DNA of 64,000 nt from Winogradskyella wichelsiae. GTDB lineage: Bacteria > Bacteroidota > Bacteroidia > Flavobacteriales > Flavobacteriaceae. The notes under the pieces are model-generated. The model ran no database searches and was not told where the DNA came from. It was given only the letters and a program-made list of their open reading frames with translations. Below, piece by piece: positions 36,403 to 44,396 of the stretch. The translations under genes and the position numbers were made by a program. The stretch's first letter is position 1. Each line of letters begins with the position of its first letter. The stretch covers positions 124,001 to 188,000 of the forward strand of contig NZ_JABFDJ010000005.1 in the NCBI RefSeq assembly GCF_013403925.1, written 5' to 3'.

Positions 36403-36442
36403 GAGGTGATGATCTCGCTAATTTAATATGATAATTCAGGAT

Positions 36443-36471
36443 AAAAAAACGCCAAAGAAAAATCTTTGGCG
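36443..36471 (-). terminator. Rho-independent terminator of the uspA gene
   Basis: Perfect 8-bp arms CGCCAAAG and CTTTGGCG with a 6-base loop lie 44 bp past the UspA stop on the minus strand and are followed there by seven T (A at 36443-36449). Weak T-rich sequence on the other side could also serve the convergent gene ending at 36402. Confidence 0.85.
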
Positions 36472-36514
36472 CTTTCCTTACGATGAAAAAAACACTAACT
36501 ATTTACATCGCTAA

Positions 36515-37348
36515 CTATAATTTAAAAGTCATAACAGGTAAGGTTGAATGATTCGCTATGTCTTCGGAAACACTACCTTCAAAAAAATGAGATAAGCCTT
36601 TTCTTCCATGCGTAGCCACAGCAATTAGATCTGCGCCTATAACATTAGCAAAATGTAAGATTCCTTTTTCTATAGTATAATCAGAGACTACGCTAATTTG
36701 ATTTAAACGCTTTAAATCTCCCTCTGCCTTTTCTAAAAATTTAGACACGCGTTTGTCAATTTCAGAAGAACTATTAAAATTTCCATCAGGCGAATTAACA
36801 TACACGAGATGCATCTTTATACCTAAATTTTCAAAAGTTTGTTTTGCTTTTAAATAAGGAGCAATAGCACTTTCAGAAAAATCGCATGCAAAAACACCAT
36901 TTTCAAACTCCATTAAAATAGGATTATGCTTTATAACTAAAACAGGAATCTCTGAATACCGCACAACTTTTTCTGTATTAGAACCTACAAACACCTCTTT
37001 AATACCGCTAGTGCCTTGAGATCCCATAACGATGATACTTGCATCATATTCTTTTGCCACCTCATTAACCTCACTCCATACTTTAAAGTGCTTAATTATA
37101 GGAGTAACATTAATCCCTTTTAAATAAGGTTTATTTAAAAACGTATCAAATTTTTGTTCTGCCAGCTTTATAAAAAATATTGTTTCTTGGTTTAGGGCTT
37201 CACTTGCAGAAGAAATGATCGCGTTAGACAATTCTAACATGTGTAATACAATCAGTTCCGAATCATATTTCTGAGCTAAACTTGCAGCAGCCTCTAAAGC
37301 AAATTCTGATTGTTCTGAAAAATCAACTGGTACAATTATCTTATTCAT
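36515..37348 (-). CDS. Tandem-domain universal stress protein UspA
   Basis: This 277-residue cytosolic protein contains two Usp domains (1-145 and 150-277). The first has the ATP-binding motif G-x2-G-x9-GS in GSQGTSGIKEVFVGS; the second has a closely similar THGRKGLSHFFEGS. Tandem Usp proteins are often induced by low oxygen or stationary phase. It lies beside hemN and the cbb3 genes, but I see no ATGA-N6-TCAT site upstream of it. Confidence 0.92.
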   Translation of the reverse strand: MNKIIVPVDFSEQSEFALEAAASLAQKYDSELIVLHMLELSNAIISSASEALNQETIFFIKLAEQKFDTFLNKPYLKGINVTPIIKHFKVWSEVNEVAKEYDASIIVMGSQGTSGIKEVFVGSNTEKVVRYSEIPVLVIKHNPILMEFENGVFACDFSESAIAPYLKAKQTFENLGIKMHLVYVNSPDGNFNSSSEIDKRVSKFLEKAEGDLKRLNQISVVSDYTIEKGILHFANVIGADLIAVATHGRKGLSHFFEGSVSEDIANHSTLPVMTFKL

Positions 37349-37450
37349 GTGTTTTTATTTATTATTTTTAATTATCACATGCTGTTCGCTACTCATTAGC
37401 TTTTAAGAAGCTTAAATTTTGAACATGCTCGTTTCATTTTTTTCAATGTT

Positions 37451-38815
37451 TTATATAGTCATTGAAAATAACTGAGTCTCTGGCTTTTTTCGCTGTAAGA
37501 GCAAATCAAAAGCCATACAAATATTTCGAATAAAAGGTTTCCCTTTTTCCGTAACTGTTACCTGTTTCAATTCAAACTGAAGTAACCCATCTGATTCAAA
37601 TTCTTTTAATTTTATAAGGACGTCTGGTAATTCTTCAAAATTTAGAGCATCATCTACCCAAGACGTTTCAAAATTACACATTAAGTTTAAAATATGCTTT
37701 CTTAGCGTTAAATCTTCGTTGTTTAAAATATGACCTTTAACTACAGGAATAATATTGTCTTCTAACAAACTATAATAGGTTTCGTTAGATTTTACGTTTT
37801 GTGCAAAACCATACCAACTATCACTTATGGAAGAAACTCCCAAACCTATCATTGCCTGAGTTTTTGAAGCAGTGTACCCCATAAAGTTACGATGCAAATT
37901 TTTGTTTATCATGGCTTTGTAAAGCGAATCACTTTTAAGCGCAAAATGATCCATACCAATCTCTACATAACCCGCTTTTTCAAAATGTTTTTTTCCTGTT
38001 TCATATTGTTGACGTTTAGATTCTGGTGTAGGTAAGTCTGTATCACTAAAACCGCGTTGTCCATTTCCTTTTATCCAAGGTACATGAGCATAGCTATAAA
38101 AAGCAATACGATCTGGCATTAAAGCTTCTGTTTTATTAATCGTTTCTATAACATCTGCTTCAGTTTGAAATGGTAAACCAAAAATAATATCATGACCTAC
38201 TGAGGTATACCCTATTTTACGAGCTAAATCTGTGGCCCGTTTTACATTTTCAAAAGGCTGAACTCTATTAATAGCTTTCTGAATATTTATATTATAGTCT
38301 TGAACACCATAACTAACACGCCTAAACCCTAAATCATATAAGGTTTGAAGATGTGCTTCTGTTGTATTATTAGGATGGCCTTCAAAACTAAATTCATAAT
38401 CTTCTGCAAGATCCGAAGTATTTAAAAGTCCGGATATTAAAAGATTGAGATGTTCTGGTGAAAAAAATGTAGGTGTACCTCCTCCAAGGTGCAATTCTTT
38501 AATTTTTGGTTTACCTTCTAATAATTGAAGATACAAACTCCATTCTTTTAAAACAGCATTAATATATGGAGACTCCACTTCGTGTCGTTTAGTAATACGC
38601 TTGTGGCAGCCACAAAAGGTGCATAAACTTTCGCAAAATGGTAAATGAATATAGAGACTTAGACCTTCGGTACTATTACTTTCTCTAAAAGAACGCTTTA
38701 AGGAATCTTTCCATTGCGCTAATGAAAAGGTTTCCGAATTCCAATAAGGAACCGTTGGGTAGCTTGTATATCGTGGACCTGAAACATTATATTTATTAAT
38801 TAGCGACTGACTCAT
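37451..38815 (-). CDS. hemN: Oxygen-independent coproporphyrinogen III dehydrogenase
   Basis: This 454-residue radical SAM enzyme makes protoporphyrinogen without oxygen, for heme synthesis under low oxygen. The cluster motif is C61-x3-C65-x2-C68-x-C70 in LPFCESLCTFCGC, the variant with a fourth Cys typical of true HemN rather than HemW. GGGTPTFF and the C-terminal HemN domain follow. Its promoter carries the same Fnr-type site and spacing as ccoS, which ties heme supply to cbb3 oxidase production. Confidence 0.95.
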   Translation of the reverse strand: MSQSLINKYNVSGPRYTSYPTVPYWNSETFSLAQWKDSLKRSFRESNSTEGLSLYIHLPFCESLCTFCGCHKRITKRHEVESPYINAVLKEWSLYLQLLEGKPKIKELHLGGGTPTFFSPEHLNLLISGLLNTSDLAEDYEFSFEGHPNNTTEAHLQTLYDLGFRRVSYGVQDYNINIQKAINRVQPFENVKRATDLARKIGYTSVGHDIIFGLPFQTEADVIETINKTEALMPDRIAFYSYAHVPWIKGNGQRGFSDTDLPTPESKRQQYETGKKHFEKAGYVEIGMDHFALKSDSLYKAMINKNLHRNFMGYTASKTQAMIGLGVSSISDSWYGFAQNVKSNETYYSLLEDNIIPVVKGHILNNEDLTLRKHILNLMCNFETSWVDDALNFEELPDVLIKLKEFESDGLLQFELKQVTVTEKGKPFIRNICMAFDLLLQRKKPETQLFSMTI

Positions 38816-38837
38816 TTTTTCGTTAAGATTTCAGACA

Positions 38838-38881
38838 CAAAATTAAAAGAATCCCAATTCTGAAACTATGATAATTATCAT
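38838..38881 (-). promoter_or_regulatory. Fnr-type site and -7 box driving hemN
   Basis: The perfect 14-bp palindrome ATGATAATTATCAT lies at 38868-38881. On the minus strand the -7 box TAATTTTG (38845-38838), identical to that of ccoS, starts 29.5 bp from the palindrome centre, and no -33 TTG is present. The hemN ATG follows 22 bp later. This is the third copy of the same arrangement in the window. Confidence 0.8.
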
Positions 38882-38920
38882 GATAGAAAAAATCATAACA
38901 TTGAAGAATCCCCATACTAC

Positions 38921-38951
38921 TTGCTTTACACCATATATCTACTTAACTTTA
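38921..38951 (+). promoter_or_regulatory. Candidate promoter for the YceI-like gene
   Basis: TTG at 38921-38923 and TAACTTTA at 38944-38951 (one mismatch to TAnnTTTG) are 20 bases apart, within the usual range. The start codon lies 20 bp downstream. The hemN palindrome is 40 bp upstream of the TTG. Confidence 0.45.
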
Positions 38952-38971
38952 CTAAAAAATAAATTTAAGTC

Positions 38972-39601
38972 ATGAAAAGCACAAAATTTTTATCGTTATT
39001 CGTCATTCTTACCTTAGGATTAACATCTTGTAAACAAGAAAAAAAGGAAGATAAAACAGAACCTATTGAGACGGTAGATAATGCCGTTAAATATATAATT
39101 AAACCAAATGGTACTTCTGTAAAATGGACAGCTTACAAAACAACTGAAAAATTACCTGTAGGTGGTGAATTTGCAACTTTAAATTTTGATGCTAAAGAAG
39201 GATCAACACCTCAAGAAGCCTTAAATAATTTAGAATTTGCAATTCCTATTAGTAATCTATTAACTAAAGACGAATCTAGAGATTTAAAAATAAAAACCTC
39301 TTTCTTCGGTGCTATGTTAGATACTGAAATTATAAAAGGTAAAATAAAATACATCAATGATGCTTACGTAGCAACAATCACAATGAATGGTGTTACTGAA
39401 GATCTACCTTTAGAAGTTAGCATTACAGATGAAAGACGTGTGAGTCTAAAGGGTACAATGCATTTAAAAGATTGGAATGCACTTGGGGCTTTAGAAGCAT
39501 TAAACAAAGTATGTTTTGATCTTCATAAAGGGGCTGATGGTGTTAGCAAAACTTGGGAAGACGTTGCTATTGAAGTAAATACTTACCTTCGCGATAAATA
39601 A
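38972..39601 (+). CDS. YceI-family lipoprotein
   Basis: This 209-residue protein has a lipoprotein signal (lipobox LTSC, Cys at 20), a charged linker and a YceI lipocalin-like barrel: SVKWTAYKTTEKLPVGGEFATLNF, the SRDLKIKTSFFGAM segment and the TITMNGVTEDLPLEV strand. YceI proteins bind long-chain isoprenoid or amphipathic molecules in the envelope. It is divergent from hemN with 156 bp between them. The biological ligand here is not known. Confidence 0.88.
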   Translation: MKSTKFLSLFVILTLGLTSCKQEKKEDKTEPIETVDNAVKYIIKPNGTSVKWTAYKTTEKLPVGGEFATLNFDAKEGSTPQEALNNLEFAIPISNLLTKDESRDLKIKTSFFGAMLDTEIIKGKIKYINDAYVATITMNGVTEDLPLEVSITDERRVSLKGTMHLKDWNALGALEALNKVCFDLHKGADGVSKTWEDVAIEVNTYLRDK

Positions 39602-39701
39602 TCGTATGATTAGCGTAGACTTTTAAAAACGCTAATAAGATCATGATCAAATGAACTAACATTCTTTTTGATTGAGTTCTTAAAATATTTATTACTTACT
39701 T

Positions 39702-39746
39702 AAATTGGGCTTGCTGTTAAAACATCTTTAACATCAAGCCCAATTT
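39702..39746. terminator. Long hairpin between YceI and SOD genes
   Basis: Twelve-base perfect arms (AAATTGGGCTTG and CAAGCCCAATTT) enclose a second stem (TGTTAAA with TTTAACA), giving a long stem with one bulge. No proper T-run follows on either strand, so it may be a factor-assisted terminator of the YceI transcript or a 5' structure of the SOD mRNA. Confidence 0.55.
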
Positions 39747-39808
39747 GGTATTTGAATTAAAGAATGTTAGCAGTTATATTATTAACGCAACATAAAATTA
39801 GAACCATC

Positions 39809-40390
39809 ATGAAAAATTTAAAATTGGTAGTATTTATGCTTTCAGTTGTATTTGCAACAGCTTGTAAGGACAAAACAAAAAAGACAGAAACAACTACAAA
39901 AACAGAAACCAAAGATTTAGAAAAACCAAAAACTTCAGAAAAAAGCCTATCGATAACATTAGCTCCAAAAAGTGGAAGTAATGTTGAAGGAACCATCAAA
40001 TTTTCTCAAAAAAATGGTATGGTCAATATGAATGGTACTGTTACGGGGTTAGAAGAAGGTAAACATGCGATTCATATTCACGAAAAAGCAGATTGCTCTG
40101 CCGATGACGGAACATCGTCTGGAGGACATTGGAATCCTACCGCACAACCACATGGTGCTTGGGGGGATGACGCCGGTTACCACAAAGGAGATATTGGCAA
40201 TCTAACTGCAGACGCAAACGGAAAAGCAAACATATCCAAAACTACAGATGAATGGTGTATTGGCTGTGGAGATGATACAAAAGACATATTAGGGAAAGCC
40301 ATAATTGTACACGTTGGTGTAGATGATTTAAAATCTCAGCCATCAGGTGATGCAGGTACTCGTATTGGTTGTGCCGGAATTATAAAATAA
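39809..40390 (+). CDS. sodC: Cu/Zn superoxide dismutase, lipoprotein
   Basis: This 193-residue enzyme converts superoxide in the envelope. The metal site is visible: HAIHIHEKADC (copper His pair and disulfide Cys), GGHWNP and HGAWGDDAGYHKGDIGN (bridging and zinc ligands), VHVG, and the catalytic Arg in AGTRIGCAGI. ATG at 39809 is chosen because it begins a lipoprotein signal (FATAC, Cys at 20); the upstream ATG at 39764 would bury it. A Lys/Thr/Glu-rich linker follows the Cys. An ECF sigma gene starts 102 bp downstream. Confidence 0.92.
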   Translation: MKNLKLVVFMLSVVFATACKDKTKKTETTTKTETKDLEKPKTSEKSLSITLAPKSGSNVEGTIKFSQKNGMVNMNGTVTGLEEGKHAIHIHEKADCSADDGTSSGGHWNPTAQPHGAWGDDAGYHKGDIGNLTADANGKANISKTTDEWCIGCGDDTKDILGKAIIVHVGVDDLKSQPSGDAGTRIGCAGIIK

Positions 40391-40492
40391 TTGTATTACA
40401 TTTACAACAACTAAATAACAACTAATTGTTAGAACAATTGCGGTGTACTCTTCCCCTTCTGCAAAAAATTCTAAGTAAAATCCACTATTTAA

Positions 40493-41020
40493 ATGGAATT
40501 AGAATTACTGGTAAAGCAGTTTCAAAATAAAAATCATATCGCTTTTGAGAAGTTATATGAAATGTATAGCAAGAGTATACATGGCGTTGTTTATAATATT
40601 GTAAAAGATGCCGCTATTGCTGATGAAATAATGCAAGATGTCTTTATAAAAGCTTGGCACAAGTCAGATACTTACTCTTCAAAAAAAGGACGTTTTTTTA
40701 CTTGGATACTCAATATTGCACGTAATGCAGCTATTGATAAAACGCGTTCAAAATCATTTAAACAAAAGAAACAAAACCTTAGTACAGATTATTTCGTAGA
40801 TATCATAGCCAGCCATGATAATTTAGACAACAGTACGGATGCCATAGGTATTAAAAAGTTTGTAACGGAGTTAGGAGAGAAATGTAAAGCAGTTATAGAG
40901 CTACTTTATTTTAAAGGTTTTACTCAAAAAGAAGCTTCGGAAGAACTACAAATGCCAATTGGTACTATTAAAACAAGAAACCGGAACTGTATTCAACAAC
41001 TAAGAGATATGGTATTGTAA
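40493..41020 (+). CDS. ECF RNA polymerase sigma factor (SigK-like)
   Basis: This 175-residue sigma-70 family protein has region 2 (about 10-80: YKIVK-like core IADEIMQDVFIKAWHKSDTY and FTWILNIARNAAID) and region 4 (about 115-172: VIELLYFKGFTQKEASEELQMPIGTIKTRNRNCIQQL). It is followed after 1 bp by an RskA-type anti-sigma factor, which is the expected partner. Target promoters cannot be read here; the adjoining envelope stress genes (SOD, YceI) are candidates. Confidence 0.93.
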   Translation: MELELLVKQFQNKNHIAFEKLYEMYSKSIHGVVYNIVKDAAIADEIMQDVFIKAWHKSDTYSSKKGRFFTWILNIARNAAIDKTRSKSFKQKKQNLSTDYFVDIIASHDNLDNSTDAIGIKKFVTELGEKCKAVIELLYFKGFTQKEASEELQMPIGTIKTRNRNCIQQLRDMVL

Positions 41021-41021
41021 T

Positions 41022-41819
41022 ATGGACATTAAAGCATACATAGAGTCAGGTATTTTAGAGCTATACGTAGCAGGAAAACTTTCTGAGGAAGAAAATCAAG
41101 AGATATATAAGCTTCTGCTACAACACCCTGAGTTGTTACAAGAAGTATTAGAAATAGAAAATGCAGTTGTAAAACTAACTGCTGCAGTATCGCCTAGCTC
41201 GAAAGGGTTTGAAAATTTAAAAGATAAGATAGGTAACACGGACACAAAAGTAGTACAATTACAACCTAAAAGTACAAATTGGATGTCTTACTCAGGTTGG
41301 GCAGCTTCTGTTGTATTGGCTGCTGGATTATTCTGGACACTTAATCAGAAATCAGAATTAAAGCAAACGATACAGACAGTAGGTTTAGAAAATCGTTATT
41401 TAGAAACGCAAATTGAAGATACAAAAACAGATTTAGCGGCGACTAAAAATTTATTAGACGTCATTAGAGATAAAGACATAATTGCGGTGCCACTTGGCGG
41501 ACAAGGTGATTTTACCTCTAGTTTTGCTAAGGTATATTGGAACAAATCTAAGAACACAATTTATTTAGATGCTGAAGGCTTACCTGAAGCTCCTGAAGGA
41601 AAAGTATGGCAAGTATGGTCACTAACGTTAAACCCATTGAGCCCAACTAGCTTAGGCACTATTGACGACTTTAATACAGATGACAATAAAATCTTTACCA
41701 TCGCAAATGCTAACGAAAGTCAAGCCTTTGGTATCACTTTAGAGCCAAAAGGAGGTAGTAAAACACCAACGATGGAACAACTGCACACATTAGGTGTTGT
41801 AGCTTCAGATCCGTCTTAG
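41022..41819 (+). CDS. RskA-type anti-sigma factor
   Basis: This 265-residue protein has a cytoplasmic N-terminal zinc-finger-like helical domain (ESGILELYVAGKLSEEENQEI), one membrane helix near 92-107 (WMSYSGWAASVVLAAGLFW), a coiled coil (about 110-145) and a C-terminal RskA domain outside the membrane (GKVWQVWSL, AFGITLEPKGGSKTPT). It holds the ECF sigma factor at the membrane until a signal triggers its proteolysis. It ends before a strong bidirectional terminator. Confidence 0.92.
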   Translation: MDIKAYIESGILELYVAGKLSEEENQEIYKLLLQHPELLQEVLEIENAVVKLTAAVSPSSKGFENLKDKIGNTDTKVVQLQPKSTNWMSYSGWAASVVLAAGLFWTLNQKSELKQTIQTVGLENRYLETQIEDTKTDLAATKNLLDVIRDKDIIAVPLGGQGDFTSSFAKVYWNKSKNTIYLDAEGLPEAPEGKVWQVWSLTLNPLSPTSLGTIDDFNTDDNKIFTIANANESQAFGITLEPKGGSKTPTMEQLHTLGVVASDPS

Positions 41820-41840
41820 CATCTCTTAAAATATAAAATT

Positions 41841-41874
41841 AAAAACCACCTTGTGAAAACATGGTGGTTTTTTT
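41841..41874. terminator. Bidirectional terminator between anti-sigma and T9SS cargo genes
   Basis: Perfect 10-bp arms AAAAACCACC and GGTGGTTTTT with a 12-base loop are followed by T on the plus strand and preceded by A (T on the minus strand). It serves two convergent genes. Confidence 0.88.
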
Positions 41875-41926
41875 AATTAACGTTCCCTATAAGAAGAGTT
41901 TTTATTAGTTTGATTTAAAAAATTAG

Positions 41927-43399
41927 TTAATTAATCACTAACTTTTTAGTCACTTTAGTCGATTCTCCATTAAATTCTAAAAGATAAATCCCTGTATTCA
42001 GATTAAGATGCATTTCATTATCTCCAACGTGTAATGCTTTTTGCATAATTAGCTGACCATTAATGTTATAAATACTCATAGTTTGAAACGAAATATTTTG
42101 AGACAAATTTAATTGACCTGAAGTAGGATTTGGGTATAATTTCATCTCGTTTAAGACGACATCCTCTATACTTAAAAAGGCACAATTAACAGGATCAAAG
42201 GTGACTAATCCTAAATTAGAGATATCATTTTCATGCACAATTACAGCTTCTGCATCTGCAAGCGAATTTGGTGCATTTGCTTCATCCCAGCAATTATGCA
42301 TAGCTGTAATAGCATTATCTGTATTATTATATAAGGCATAGATAACACCTCCATTACCATTTTCAGAAAATACATTTTGACCTACATTATCAGTATTATC
42401 TCCTAAATTAATAGAGGCTTCATCAATCACTGTAATTCCCCAAAGATTACGACGTATTTCATTTCCACTTGCAATTACTTCCATATCATCAGAAGGTGAA
42501 TTTAGCGAAATACCACTACCACCTAAATTAGGACTTCCTTGTGTATCATTATCTTCAATAATATTATTTCTAATATAAGCAAAAGAGTTTCCTCCAACCA
42601 CTGTAATTCCATAGCGATTATTGGTAATCGTATTATTATCAATAATTGCATTTATACTATTATCTAAAACATTAGACACCGCAATTGCACCAACTTGATC
42701 TAAATTACGATCTCCTATAATAGTATTTTGTATAATCTCTAAAGGTTCTTCAACCATTGTAGATCCCATATTAATTTGAGGACGATTTGAATTTTCTTGA
42801 TTATTACCCTCAATATAATTATTAAAGATGTAAGGTGATACATTACTATTTGCACCTGAGCTTATTGCTGGGGTATCATTATAAGTAATTGTATTATTTG
42901 TAATCTGTGCTCTACCTCTAAGAAGAGAAATAACACTTCCTGTAGAAACACCTGAAACATTATTGGTAATTAAAGAATTATTGATTGTAAATGTTTCCGT
43001 AAGCACACGCAGTCCTCCACCATATGCTATAGTTGCATTTTGAATATTTATATCAGAAAGCTGTTCAAAACGAAACCCCTCATAAGGCATTGTAGGATCA
43101 ATAGCCGTAAATACAACATGATCTGCATCCACACTAAAGGTACCAAAAATGGTAATTAATAAACCTTCATCAATTTCTAAAGTTAAGTCCGAATCGATAA
43201 GAAGTGTATCACTAGCCGAAATAATAAGTTCATCTACTAATGTATAAGTAGAACCTGACACAGAAATTGTAGATGGACTAAGAGCAACAAGATCATCTAA
43301 ACTGTAAATAACACCTGTATCTGGCGTGGTGTAGCTTTGTGCCGAAAGCATTACCATGACACCAAAGCTTGCAAAAAGAGTAAGTAATAATTTTTTCAT
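41927..43399 (-). CDS. Secreted beta-helix protein with T9SS C-terminal sorting domain
   Basis: This 490-residue protein has a signal peptide (to about residue 20, MLSAQ). Residues 90-370 are built of repeated Asn- and Ile-rich turns (NNTITYNDTP, NNYIEGNN, DNNTITNNRYGI, RNNIIEDNDTQ), a right-handed parallel beta-helix as in polysaccharide-binding or -cleaving surface proteins. The last 75 residues are a type A sorting domain (LYPNPTSGQLNL, YNINGQLI, GIYLLEF, TKKLVIN) that sends it through the type IX secretion system. The catalytic function, if any, is not evident. A 20-bp palindrome lies 70 bp upstream. Confidence 0.88.
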   Translation of the reverse strand: MKKLLLTLFASFGVMVMLSAQSYTTPDTGVIYSLDDLVALSPSTISVSGSTYTLVDELIISASDTLLIDSDLTLEIDEGLLITIFGTFSVDADHVVFTAIDPTMPYEGFRFEQLSDINIQNATIAYGGGLRVLTETFTINNSLITNNVSGVSTGSVISLLRGRAQITNNTITYNDTPAISSGANSNVSPYIFNNYIEGNNQENSNRPQINMGSTMVEEPLEIIQNTIIGDRNLDQVGAIAVSNVLDNSINAIIDNNTITNNRYGITVVGGNSFAYIRNNIIEDNDTQGSPNLGGSGISLNSPSDDMEVIASGNEIRRNLWGITVIDEASINLGDNTDNVGQNVFSENGNGGVIYALYNNTDNAITAMHNCWDEANAPNSLADAEAVIVHENDISNLGLVTFDPVNCAFLSIEDVVLNEMKLYPNPTSGQLNLSQNISFQTMSIYNINGQLIMQKALHVGDNEMHLNLNTGIYLLEFNGESTKVTKKLVIN

Positions 43400-43468
43400 A
43401 AATAAATTGATTTTAGTTGCTTTAAAATTAATTAAATTCCAACAGCATCACAATTCAAATCAATTTAT

Positions 43469-43488
43469 TTATAAGAATTTTCTTATAA
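43469..43488. promoter_or_regulatory. 20-bp perfect palindrome upstream of the T9SS cargo gene
   Basis: TTATAAGAATTTTCTTATAA has perfect 9-bp arms with a TT centre. It lies 70 bp upstream of the beta-helix gene (minus strand), where an operator would be expected. No T-run suited to termination follows. Confidence 0.4.
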
Positions 43489-43630
43489 GAAGAACATCAA
43501 CTTACGGCCATTAAAACATTCATAAATGCTATAATTAATGACTACAGTTTTATCACACTAAAACTATCCACAACCTCAAAGCTTAAAATTTTAACTTATT
43601 GACCTAATTTTAACACCGACAGCAAATGTT

Positions 43631-43658
43631 TTAACATCAAGTATTAAACTGATGTTAA
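43631..43658. promoter_or_regulatory. Inverted repeat upstream of the DJ-1/PfpI gene
   Basis: Perfect 9-bp arms TTAACATCA and TGATGTTAA are separated by 10 bases, putting the half-sites nearly two helical turns apart. The gene starts 80 bp downstream. A regulator-binding site is likely; no regulator gene is adjacent. The rest of the 339-bp gap (43400-43738) shows no gene. Confidence 0.45.
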
Positions 43659-43738
43659 GCCGTTTTCAAAATTCGTTATAACGCTACATTTCCTTTATCT
43701 TAGAGACAAGTTGAACAAATAAAATTATAAAATCACAA

Positions 43739-44299
43739 ATGGAAAATTTAAAAAGAAAGACAGTTGCAATTTTAGCAACAAATGGATTTGAGGAAAGTGA
43801 ATTAAAAGAACCAATGAATGCTTTAAAACAAGCAGGAGCTGATGTTCATATTGTTTCAGATAAAGCTGGCAAAATCAAGGGATGGGAAAACGGTAATTGG
43901 AGTAACGAATACAATGTGGATAAAATATTGAGTGAGGTCGCTGAGTCTGATTATAATGCCTTATTACTACCAGGTGGAGTGATGAATCCTGACACTTTAA
44001 GACAAAATAAAGAGGCTGTTAATTTTGTAAAATCATTCTTTAAAAATAAAAAACCTGTAGCGGCAATATGCCACGCACCATGGCTTTTAGCGGAAGCGGA
44101 TGTACTAAAGGGACGAAAAATAACCTCTTACGGCTCTATTAAGCAAGATATGATTAACGCAGGAGCTGAATGGGAAGATAGTGAAGTTGTCGTAGATCAT
44201 GGATTAGTAACAAGTAGAAACCCAAATGATTTACCTGCCTTTAATGCTAAGCTAATAGAGGAAGTATATGAAGGAAAGCATCAATTGCAAACCGCATAA
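43739..44299 (+). CDS. DJ-1/PfpI family protein (class I glutamine amidotransferase-like)
   Basis: This 186-residue protein has the PfpI fold: VAILATNGFEESEL with the catalytic Glu, LLLPGGVMNPD, and the nucleophile elbow AAICHAPWLL with Cys followed by His. Close relatives (PfpI, YhbO) are described as proteases, or as glyoxalases/deglycases that protect against aldehydes and stress. Substrate cannot be told from sequence. It ends before a bidirectional terminator shared with the convergent immunophilin gene. Confidence 0.9.
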   Translation: MENLKRKTVAILATNGFEESELKEPMNALKQAGADVHIVSDKAGKIKGWENGNWSNEYNVDKILSEVAESDYNALLLPGGVMNPDTLRQNKEAVNFVKSFFKNKKPVAAICHAPWLLAEADVLKGRKITSYGSIKQDMINAGAEWEDSEVVVDHGLVTSRNPNDLPAFNAKLIEEVYEGKHQLQTA

Positions 44300-44317
44300 T
44301 ACTAAAATTATAAAAAC

Positions 44318-44352
44318 AAAAAAGCGAACTTTAAAAAGTTCGCTTTTTTTTT
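44318..44352. terminator. Bidirectional terminator between PfpI and immunophilin genes
   Basis: Perfect 14-bp arms (AAAAAAGCGAACTT and AAGTTCGCTTTTTT) with a four-base loop are flanked by T-runs in both orientations. It is the strongest terminator in the window. Confidence 0.92.
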
Positions 44353-44396
44353 ATGATTAAAACTTCAATTTAAAAATTGAGTTTTTAAACTAATAA

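Noticed and set aside
36413..36437. Further ATGA-N6-TCAT site near uspA
   Set aside because: ATGATAATTCAGGAT lacks the second half-site and lies at the 3' end of the gene.
37398..37412. Terminator AGCTT-TTAAG-AAGCT before hemN-uspA
   Set aside because: Short stem and no T-run on either strand.
43400..43738. Hidden gene in the 339-bp gap
   Set aside because: No frame longer than a few codons with sensible composition; only two dyads stand out.
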